DNA from: Apostichopus japonicus
Lineage: Eukaryota; Echinodermata; Holothuroidea; Aspidochirotida; Stichopodidae
Length of the DNA: 60,000 bases
Assembly (NCBI RefSeq): GCF_037975245.1
Contig: NC_092573.1
Span: 25,637,265 to 25,697,264 of the forward strand
Direction of reading: 5' to 3'
The position numbers were made by a program, and so were the translations under genes. The notes under the pieces are model-generated. The model was not told the origin of the DNA. It made no database searches and saw only the letters and a program-made list of their open reading frames with translations. Positions 1 to 10,400 of this stretch are shown here, piece after piece; positions within the stretch are counted from its first letter, which is position 1, and every line of letters starts with the position of its first letter.

Positions 1-2589
1 GGAGTAATGATAGAAACTATTTTTTACAAAGAGACCTTGTTTATCTGACGTTGGCTATAACAAAGTGGACTTTAGACCCTGGATACTACACTATACTTAA
101 GTAGCTTGGTCCGTTCTCTGGGCGCGACAGTACTAGTGGTTTTATAGTATAGTGAAATGCTTGAATGGCGCTCGATGGGGTGGCCTGTAACTTTATGTAG
201 CTCGGCGAAATGTTAGAAATACTATTTTTAATCAATGATAAAAGAAATTCACAAACCACCCCCCCCCCCAGTTTTTTAGCTTATTTAATAAATACTTGAG
301 CAATTTATTTTTAAAAGAGCGATTTTGCGATAACAATGTTCATAGTAGCGTACTGACAAACCACTGCAGGATGTTCCCTTATTACTCAAAGATCTTTGTT
401 GTGCTGTATACATACCCCCCCCCCCCCCACACCCTAACCCTGTCGCTTTCTTCAAATTGTAAATTCGAAAGAATTGTGCATTCGGATTTGCTTTGATCGA
501 GCAAGAAACCAAGGTCTTCTGCTTTCTAAATGTAATTCTGTTATAGATGTTAAACGTGCATTAATGCATAAGGAATATTATATAAGTTTTTTATATGAGT
601 TCGAGCATATTGTACATAATGACATTACCGTAATAGTCTGAGCTGACAAGCTAACAAAATATAGGAACTTGATTTCAGTCAACCCCCCAATATAGCCTAT
701 GTTTGTCTATGATTGACATTTGTGAAAAGTTATGATACAATTAATCAGTTGTAAATGGTTTGATTTATGCGTTCGAGCAGAGTGACCGGTACGGGTATAT
801 ACAGACTATAACTGACTGTATAGTTCAGGACAGTCATATAGAATGGTTTAGCTGTATAAATGAATGTATTATGTCCAACTCGTCCCTGTGATATAAAGAT
901 AACCTTATTGCTTTTCGATGAGGTAAGAGTCACTGGTCAGAGAACACAGATGATAAGTCAACATTCTTTCTTCAGCTGCAGTTACCTCGTTACAGTGTGC
1001 TGATTGTAAGGTAAAGTTTTTTAACAATTGTATAATATATAAGTCGCTTCGACCTTATCTGCACTAGTGAACAATCTTAATGAAGCCCAGGTGACCGCAA
1101 ATATTTACTAAGCATCCTTGGAGCCTGAAACATTTTTCTTGTTGTCAAATTGTGAATTCGAACGGAATCCTGTTCAGAGACCATATCTAGCTACGCCATT
1201 CAAGTATAGGGCAGCATATAAGGACCATTATAAATTCATATTTAATCCAAATGACAACACCTGTGCTCCATAAGCTCGATCCTTCCTTCACCCCCGCCCC
1301 CTCCACCTCCCCCTAGCTGAACGGCGCTCCTTTGTTTTATCTCGCGGTCTATAAGATTCTATCTTGACACTACTTTGTGTGACAAAACTAAATACATTTA
1401 GATATATAATGTAGGCATCCAGGTATACAGAACATTACCGTATTTCTTGTAGCGCTGATTGAGCAGTTCCTCTACTATTAACACGTTTTTGTTACTTGGT
1501 AATAACTGATTGATTACAAACCGTCGTTAACATCTTATTTATTTATTGTATGATGATAGATTTTTAATATCTATTTGTAAATATTTTCTTTTTTATTACA
1601 CTTACCGTATATCTTCACATTTTTCGTTCAGACAAAACAAAATGCCTTTAAATATCGTTCCTCTTCAATTAAATAACTTTTTATCCCAATGGTAGTTGTT
1701 CAATGAAGCCATGTACCACGTATAAAGGCTACAGGGTTTGTAATGGAAGTCGAGTCAGCGAAGATTACACACACACTGATGGTCAGTTTACACACGTTGC
1801 CTCGGAGCTGATATGATGAGATAAACGAGGTTTTCCGTTCATACAAGAACTGAAGACGAAAATAATAATTCTAATATTTACCGGCGTTGCTATAGAAGCC
1901 ATGCTATGCAAAGAGATACATTAACTACACGATTACGTTTGCGGTAGTGCACGCACATCAATGGTATATATTCTATATGAAGATCAACGTCATGTGACAA
2001 GGTGTGTGTATAGGTAGGTAGTGAGTTGCCGTGGAACATAGAAATAATAATTATAATGGCATTTCTAGTATAGCGCTCACTTAGACACTATATATACAGT
2101 GGCGCTTTACAAGAACAACTACACAGAAGATAATATTGAAGGCCGTTTATATTAAAGAGGGGGGTTGGTCATGTGAGAAAAAATAATAAATAGCAAATAC
2201 GATTAACGTTAATCAACATAGATATAATGAAAATAATTAAATTCAAACAAATCCTGGAAATAATGTTATAATTAACGTTTACAAGAAGACGTTTAAGAAA
2301 ACAATAAATTATTGGTCCTATTTAACAATTTTCTGAGCTTATACAAATATTAATAACACATAAACCTTGTTTGACATTAACGTCATGTTTATTAAGTCGG
2401 TCATGTTTAATTTGAATAATAGTGTGTATACTGAGTACCGTAGTGTAGTATTGACGCAGTAAATTGAACCTATCAGAGCCCACTACTAAGCTATATAGTT
2501 TCACAAATGTCAATAAGCCTTGTTCACATTTGGGAAAGGACCGGGAGTTCTAGTTGTTCCCTTGGGGAGGTTATAAAACTGACTGATAT

Positions 2590-2598
2590 ATATATTTG

Positions 2599-2639
<41 letters not shown>

Positions 2640-2661
2640 TAAATATATATATATATATTTG
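2590..2661. repeat. (TA)n microsatellite, left repeat copy
   Basis: Imperfect TA tract, longer than the matching tract at 24684-24710 in the right repeat copy. Confidence 0.95.
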
Positions 2662-4798
2662 TTGTATAGTATAGTGTAGTGGACGGATAATCTACAGGTT
2701 TCAGCAAAGTCACCACAAGTCAATTTCTGAAGCTTGCGGTATTATACATGTAGAAGGGTATCATGTATACAACATTTGATTATATCCTCCCAAAGGAAGT
2801 TTTCACGCTTGTATCACGTATTTCCTCCTTACAATAAACAGAAGACACGCTATACAACTCCATAATATAACATGTAAATACATCAACTTACTTGCAACCT
2901 TGTACAGAGTCAACGGCGAAACTTCGCACCAGTCCACATAGCGACTACTTAATAGTTTGTTTTACCACCCTTTAACAGTTGTATTAAAATATTCACCACT
3001 GGACCTTGAACCTAAATAAAGAACCGCGGTAGATAACTGGCAGGTTTAAACTGAAAACTGTGAAATATTTTATCGAGCTGTATTGTCTAGGCCTAAAGGA
3101 ACCAACACCTTCTCTCATGATTACATAATCTTTCTTTGTTTTATATTATAAGTTTTGCCGTTAAAATTAATGCATTAATTTGAAACGTGCGAAAATTTTC
3201 TTTCAATTTGAGGGACTCATATTTCGTAACAGTATTAACGGCTTCGCGCTCGTGGAATATAGCTTCAACGCACTAGTGCTTGGTCACGTTTAAACTTATT
3301 ATCAAAGGTAAAAAGCAAAGCGCTTTAGGGTAACATGTCAAAATAACTAAACATACTTCTGATTAATTATTGGGTATTTGTATTTGCGCAAACGTTGAAC
3401 GATTGGTCAAACTTAATCACTACCCGGCCATACTTTTACATTCCCCATCCCCAATTTACCCAACATTGTTTACATACCCTTCATACCCAACAAAAAAATA
3501 AATACAGTGGTCAGTTTGATTGCAATATCGCAATACAAATCCTAGTTGTTTTAATTGAAGAAAGCTCACACAATAGTAAGACAATTTCTTCTAAACTAAA
3601 TCGTTTTTTCAGCTGTTATTTTCTCGTCAACCAAGACATCTTATTGTGAGTTCAAATATTATCGGAATACGAGTGTGACAGGATGCAATGCAACAACAAT
3701 GACAAATCACGGGTACTATAAATATATTGATATTCATTTAAGTGTCGCTGTACCCGTGGGATTAAATTTGGCGTGGCTGCAACACGCATTAAAGAGTTTT
3801 ATGTTGCAACCAAGTTACTCTTGACAAGGATAAACACAAAAATAACGAGGAATAACGAGTCTAAAATAGCGTCCCTACAACAGGATGCACATCCTCCCTT
3901 GACTACACCCTTCCCCTGAGCCCTGTTCCCTTGGCGTGATTTTGAAGACAAACCAGATTTGTGCCATAGTGATGCTCGCTTACCTGTGCCATATCATTTT
4001 ATAACACTTAATTACTGTACCACTACATGGAAAACAAAGTTTTGTGTAATAACCACAACTCATCTCCCTTCAATTGAGTGTTTGTAGACAGTTGAAACTT
4101 TTCAAGCAATTATTTCAATGATAGTTTTCCGTGGGTCCCTTTCATGACACAAAACCTAATGAAATAATGATTTCGCTGATTCAAATGAATATAAAGTTAG
4201 TACCTCCATGATATTTTATGACACCCCCCATGTCCCCCCCCCCCCGCATTTCAAGCCTCTTCAATCATTTCTTAAGATCAGAGACAAGGAGTGAAAACCC
4301 ATGCATAGGCACCACTTTACAAGTTACTCATGTGTATCATTGTTAATGACTTGTTAAAACGTCATCCATTCATAAAAAAGAAGAAGGAATTTTATCTTTA
4401 CGAGGCTGGCGTAGGTTTTGTTTTAGTTTCTTGGAGTAGTTTCCGTTAAAATAAACCTATTCGATGGGACTTAACATGTTGACATTACCCTAAGTAAATG
4501 TAATCATCTTGTTTACAAGAAACTAAGCAACAACGATATACCAGCCCAGCTGCAGAATACTGCACAGAGCCTGCAGTGCAAATTGCGACGTGCGTGGTTT
4601 GTTACATTGAACAGATCAAAGACCGGGCGCTTGGCCCAAGGCAGCAGTTTTTTGTTGAATCTTACATATCCATCACTGAAAAGGAACCCCCCCCCCTCCT
4701 CTCTCTCTTACTTTATTCCCCACCTCTTCGATGGAAAGACTTTTTACGTCATATACCAGGCAGATTTTGAAGGTAAGAAATTTGCTGTAGTTTCATAT

Positions 4799-5258
4799 TT
4801 GATTTGATTTGATTTATTTGATTTTCCACTGGATATATACATGTGGAGGGAAGTCCTCTAAAAAGCCAATTCAGGCTTAACAAGGTAAAGGACTCCCAAG
4901 AAAGAAAGAAAGGGAAAACAAAAAACAAACAAAAAAAGCATATATACATAAATGAAAATATAACTAGTGTCTTAATAAAGAATAATTAATAACATACAAT
5001 ATAAACGATGTATCAATACTGAGAAATTACTTCTTTTTTTAGTGCTTTTCTAAATGTTTCTTTAGATGGTTTAGATTTTATAGTAGCAGTTAGATCATTC
5101 CATGTCCTCATAGCACGATTCTTTAAACTTAACGTACCAACGTTATTCATCTTAACGTACCATCCTACCTAACGTACCATCCTAACGTACCATCCGTACC
5201 TAACGTACCATCCTAACGTACGTTATTCATCTTAACGTACTTAACGTACCAACGATAT
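4799..5258 (-). mobile_element. 5'-truncated LINE 3' end inserted in the left repeat copy
   Basis: On the minus strand, from about 5153 to a TGA at 5015-5013, the frame reads LSLKNRAMRTWNDLTATIK and on through KPSKETFRKALKK, typical of the C-terminus of a non-LTR reverse transcriptase. An AT-rich untranslated end and a tail of AAATC repeats follow at 4822-4799. The right repeat copy has uninterrupted sequence here. The upstream end (5128-5256) is a short array of TTAACGTACC-like units. The LINE clade was not determined. Confidence 0.75.
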
Positions 5259-6281
5259 TCATCATTTAATTCTGGTCACTGAAATATTGTTAGAGTTTTA
5301 ATACACTCGAGAGAATGGGTAACACGAATGTAAGTTTTAAAACCTAATGTTTTAAATCAATGCCTTGTTAAGATTTTATAATGATAGCCTTCATTATTAC
5401 GTTATTATGTGGACGTTTATGACAATAGCATATACACATTATAGATATATTTAGAACCCTGGTGCACAAAGGCGTGTAGTGTCCACTCATTGGGTAATGT
5501 AGTACTGTATTAGGCATAAGTCGGTACTCAATGACTCGTTAAGACATTTTCTGAAAGACAGGAGAGAAACACCCACCACCTGAAGCATATTATTCTGGCT
5601 TTCATTTTTATGCAGACTGTATTTGGGTTTTCCTCTTCTAGTATAAGTTATCTTTCACTTGTTTACTCTTCATTTAAGCATCCAAATGAAATAATAAGTG
5701 TTTTGTTTTGTGTGTTTGATCCGTCTCATTTGTATTCGTTTATTTACAATTCAATTAGTTCACTCATCAATTATTTGCATTTGTTTCTGTTCTCTTGTGA
5801 AGGATTCTGTGATTCTTCGCTTGATGTAACCTTTCATGTGATCAAATTAGTATAATCTCAATGTACACTGGGTGAGAGTGAATCAACTTGTTTTTTATTC
5901 GCGCCCAGACAATGTACACTGGGTGAGAGTGAATCAACTTGTTTGTTTTTTTTTCGCGCGCAGACTCTGACTATAGTTTAAGATACCTATTAAATATTTC
6001 ATGACATATCTTTGAAACAGATGATTAAATTAAACATGTTGATACTCGTGACTTCCCCGTTGCATTCACAGTTTTCTTTCTAATATTGTATCGGTGAACC
6101 TAAAAAAAACTCCAAATAGAATAACTCATATGTCCGTCCGTCTGTCAATCTGTCAGTTTGTGTCTTCTGATTGGACAATCGTTTACCGATGCACGATCAT
6201 GCAACTTGCCTTCATGAACAAGTCTACGTACAATAAATGTCACTGTTACTTGTGTCACTACAATGAACCGATGTCTGTTAG

Positions 6282-6368
6282 TGACGTCAAGCTTACGACT
6301 CTCCACCTTTAAACCTCACGATGACATCGAACACTGATGAGCCACGTCAATAAGCGAACATATATATA
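6282..6368 (+). promoter_or_regulatory. Duplicate promoter copy before the orphan exon 1
   Basis: Same arrangement as at gene B: TGACGTCA at 6282-6289 and a TATA-like run at 6361-6368, about 95 bp before the orphan ATG. Confidence 0.35.
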
Positions 6369-6458
6369 CATTGCTTGACTGTTTGTCTTTATTAATATAT
6401 TTATATCTCGTCATTTCTCGAATACACAGTGACGGCCAGATGACAGACTTGGTCAGTC

Positions 6459-6628
6459 ATGGATATTCATCGACTGACAGATATTATCCAATCAGGGGAA
6501 GCTAAATTGAAGGATTATGTCAATCACTTGTCACAAACTATTCATGACGATGATCGAGCAGATAACAAAACAATCGCAACTTTTGCGGACGCTTTCCTAG
6601 AGTTGACTTTGCCAAGTTTAATCAAATG
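6459..6628 (+). pseudogene. Orphan copy of gene B exon 1
   Basis: 170 bp with the same ATG, open frame and GT donor as gene B exon 1, differing by a handful of bases (for example GAT/GAA, ATA/TTA). No exon 2 to 17 on this strand follows: 0.57 kb downstream lies the stop codon of gene A on the opposite strand. It is part of the left copy of the long direct repeat. If its promoter copy still works, transcripts would run antisense into gene A. Confidence 0.8.
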
Positions 6629-6639
6629 GTAACGAACAA

Positions 6640-6649
6640 TTTATTTATT
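6640..6649 (-). terminator. Possible poly(A) signal of gene A
   Basis: AATAAATAAA on the minus strand, about 545 bp after the stop, inside the duplicated segment just beyond the orphan exon 1. No AATAAA was seen nearer to the stop. Confidence 0.35.
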
Positions 6650-6970
6650 ACACTTATAACAGTGCCACGAGGTTTTTTTAAAATATTTTTTATACTTTTA
6701 TTATCAACAATGCACATCCATTATGCTAGTATTACTACAAACTCTGTACCATAACTGTTGTTATTATACCACTTACACTACCATCAAATCCACATACCCA
6801 ATACCTATATCCCAACACAACTCCCCCTCCCTCCCCCATCCGATCCCATTCTGCCATTTTCATTACAGCAATTGAATAACCCAGTACTCCAAATTAGTAT
6901 GCATATTAAGGTAGTCACTCAGCTCGACATCGACAGTATTATTGCACCTGTTGACCGATCAATATGCCAA

Positions 6971-7077
6971 TGATAAGATAAGATAAGATAAGTAAGATAA
7001 GATAAGATAAGTAAAACTTTTTGATCCCAAAGGGAAATTCAGGCACTCGCTCATAAAACAATGAAAAAGTTACAAAA
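6971..7077 (-). mobile_element. LINE 3'-end fragment with (TTATC)n tail
   Basis: Read on the minus strand it is a short untranslated piece with GAATTTCCCTTTGGGATCAA, followed by TTATC repeats (GATAA on the plus strand). This resembles 3' ends of LINEs that terminate in a short-unit repeat. It is missing from the right copy of the direct repeat, so it is an independent insertion. Confidence 0.65.
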
Positions 7078-7193
7078 ATGCCACTATACCCATTCCAATA
7101 AATGTAAACCACCATACACTCACCACTATACTGATACCAATGCAGCCACTGGTAATTTACAACCCCCCGTCCCGTCGTTATATAATAAACATA

Positions 7194-7420
7194 TTATAAT
7201 ATTGAACAAACGGATGATTTCTTTTTCTTCGGTTTCGGCGAGGACGATGAAGGTCTTTCCGGGATGGACACGGCGGCACTACCAGGTCTCTCGGGCATAG
7301 ACTGAACGCTGCTGGGACGAACAGGTTTGGCTTCATCTTGCACATCAGGAGAAGGGGTTGTATTTCTAGAAGGTGTTGGTACAGGTGACTTGGCTGGTGC
7401 AGGCGGTGGTGTAGATTCTT
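7194..7420 (-). other. Gene A C-terminal Pro/Ser tail, polybasic patch and CaaX box
   Basis: After TIR2 the protein runs through a Pro/Ser-rich disordered stretch with two PERP motifs, then KPKKKK and the last six residues SVCSIL followed by the stop. Cys at position -4, two small/aliphatic residues and Leu at the end is a CaaX box of the kind favoured by geranylgeranyltransferase I. A Lys cluster just before the box is the usual second membrane signal in small GTPases. Confidence 0.75.
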
Positions 7421-10400
7421 CAGAAGTTTCAATGACCACTTCATCGGGTTGAACATAATCTTTAATTTTAGAAACCAGTTCGTTGAACTTCTCATCCTCA
7501 AAATTACGCTGGCTAACCTCCTGTGTGAAGTCGATATACAGCAGTTGAGTAAACGTCATGCTCATTGGTCCAGGTGGTGGCCACGTCATACCTTCTTCCA
7601 GTAGAAGCGGTATGATTGGTTTACGTAGAGCGTCTGATAAACTGACTTCTCGTCTGCAGTTTGCAGATAGCGCGTACTTTGATGTAACACATGAAAGAAC
7701 AACCTGTATGGAGAAATATGTGTATTTTAGTAAAATGTGCATACGGGAGTATAAAACGCACAAGGCACATCATTAATGACCCATGCACCCGATTTGACAA
7801 TATGCCCAATATTCATATAGCGCATTCTTCGTGGTCTATATTCTATGGGCAAACAAACCAGAAAAATTGCCAGATTAAGACCACAGACAATAACATAAAA
7901 TTGGATACTTTTTTGTTTTCGATAAGTCAGAAATTAAAGAGAAATATATATGTATGTATGTAATACCACGAATCAACTAAATGCATCAAAAAGATCACAG
8001 ATGCACCTTCCACGAAATAATTATATGTACAGAAGAAGATGGTATCGCAACCTTGAAAGCATGGTACAGGCACAGCCGTGTCCAGGGGTAGAAAGCTTCC
8101 AAAAAGTTGGGGGGGGGGGCACAAAATCAGAGGGGCACTTTCTCATTCTACAACCACCACTCGTTATGCTATAAACCGATACTCACCGGCCATATCACTC
8201 AAACATATATGATGTGTTAGTATTCTATCAATACTATTATGGTGCACGTGAATAATTCAAATAAAATATTGAAATTAACATAGGCTTAAGATATCCAAAA
8301 GACAGTTCTTCATCAAAGGGGTACATTTTATTTGCCAGTAGGGCACATTTGCTATTTTGGAAAAAAGTGAGGGGCACGAGCCCCCAGTGCCCCCGGCTCC
8401 TATCCCCTGGCCGTGTCCCCTCATGTGAAGCACCCTTCGGCCATACACTTATATACTGATAACTCTTTATGAGAACAATTCTAACTAAAATCATAGAAAT
8501 CATTTCTGCGTGGACCTAATTTTCTCTATTAGGCAAATAAATCCTGCCAAACCCGATTAGTTCATGTTTACCTCTGCATTCCTAATCCCTTTGTCGATTT
8601 TAGCAAACAGAGGATCTCCACCTCCCATCTGCATGATATCTAGCCAGCAGGGAAATCCCATCTTAGTCAGTTCGCTGAAGAGCTTCTTAATCTGAGGCTG
8701 TTTACCCCATTGATAGGAAATGAAGACTGTCGGGTGTCGATCAGTTTCCTGTGAAAACGGAAGTAGAAAAGTAAAGGTTAACCACGACGTTTTCGGGTTC
8801 ACTTTAAGTCATAACTACAAAACTAACAATCTTAACAAAGGTTCCCGTTTCGGTTGTGACTGTTTCAGCATTATACTAAAATAGCCACAACGTGGAGTGA
8901 TGAAGTTGAACAGTGCTTCTTCTTGAATTGTAATATTTGTAACTTTATAGGTGCATGATAAGGTATTTTGTCCCTACCCTGAGACATTAGATGTTCCTCA
9001 ACACCCACAGATCCGATGGGTGCGGTTCATTGACTGTTTCCGCGTGAATTTTATTATCACAGGGGCTATGTGGTAATGGATAGAATGGAACCAAACCAAC
9101 CCAACCGTTGTGTCATGTGATGAGAAAATGAAGTAAGCATATGTACAACATATCTTTGGTATAGTCCATCAACTGCTCCATACTATCCGTCTTATGGTGT
9201 GATATGTTAGTTGGCTACATATACTGTGACACACAAACACTGCTTACTTCTGTGGTCCCATTAGACTGGGATGGTGTGGTCTGTTCCGCCTTCTTCACCA
9301 CTTTCACCTCCGGTGCGTCATCGATTTGAGGTAACCAGTTTTGGTATTCTGCAAAAGACGAATCATTACCCTTTATTCATTTGAATATAAAACATATGTC
9401 TCATTCTTGGAAATTGTGCTTAGTACTCATTTTTGTAAACACAAGTACCAACATTTCTTTCCATGAAAATGTTAATCTAGTGACAAATAATTCGTAACTC
9501 GATGTGATGATCCTAATGGTCAGCCTCGTGTCATTTTAAACAATAGATAAGACCACCAAATAGTTCTCGTGCTCACCCTCATACACACCTCATTAACTTT
9601 TACATTTAAACTCACCTTCCGTTACCATTTCAGGATCAGGCGTAGCATAATAACCAATCTGTCCAAGAAGCTCATGAAACCTGTCATCTGGCCAGAACTT
9701 TTTCCCTCTGACGTACTCGCCCTCCGAAAAGAATTGAATGTAGAGGAGCTGGGCAAAGAGCATACTCATAGAACCTTCAGGAGGCCAGGGAATATTCTCA
9801 ATCAATATAGGGATTATAGGTTTGTTAAGGAGGTTGGCAAGGTTTACCTACAAGGAGAAGAATAAAAATGAACCATGACCGTTGCATCGTTGTTTAAACA
9901 TACGACTGGGATACATTGCAAAATGGCGCTCCTAAATTATTTCATTATTATAGAGATTCTTTATGCATGGGATTCTATTGCAAACGACGTGAGTTCGCCA
10001 TTATAGCGATGATATGATGAGGTGCGAAGGGAATTTGAAAGTACATAGCCTTTATAGGTTTTAAGGTTTTTATATAAGTTTTTAGCAGTTCGACCAAATA
10101 CATTCCCAACATTAACTCAAGAGCAAGTAACATTGGAATGATACCCAATAGTACATTTACACTGTTGATACAACATTTTGCGTTTTCCTTTACTAATGTT
10201 CTCTTAAGAATGACTCACCTCCTTGTTGCAATTTTCTGATTTGGCATATTTAGTGGTCACCATACACAGAACCAACTTGGCTGCCCTCATGCCCTCATTG
10301 ATCTTAGCAAAGAGCTGGTCTCCTCCTCCCATCTGACCAATGTCCAGCCAACACCCATACCCAGCCATCTCAAGATGGTCCTTGACCGCCTTCACCTCAG

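Larger units (their letters stand above)
1..7166 (+). repeat. Long direct repeat, left copy (5' flank, exon 1 and part of intron 1 of gene B type)
   Basis: Position 1 aligns with 22056, and similarity continues with small indels to about 7166 against 28738. It extends past the left window edge. Apart from the orphan exon 1 it holds no gene: poly-C tracts, a (TA)n at 2590-2660 and two insertions absent from the right copy (4799-5258 and 6971-7077). The right border is about 28 bp from the gene A stop codon, so gene A's 3' untranslated region lies in duplicated DNA. Confidence 0.88.

Noticed and set aside
4576-4807. Short open frames conserved in both copies of the direct repeat (4576-4807 and 26748-26956)
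   Set aside because: Conservation is that of the whole repeat; the frames are disrupted relative to each other by poly-C length changes.
7178-7501. 107-codon open frame overlapping gene A exon 17
   Set aside because: Alternate frame of the Pro/Ser tail; the frame kept here continues TIR2 and ends in a CaaX box shared with gene B.
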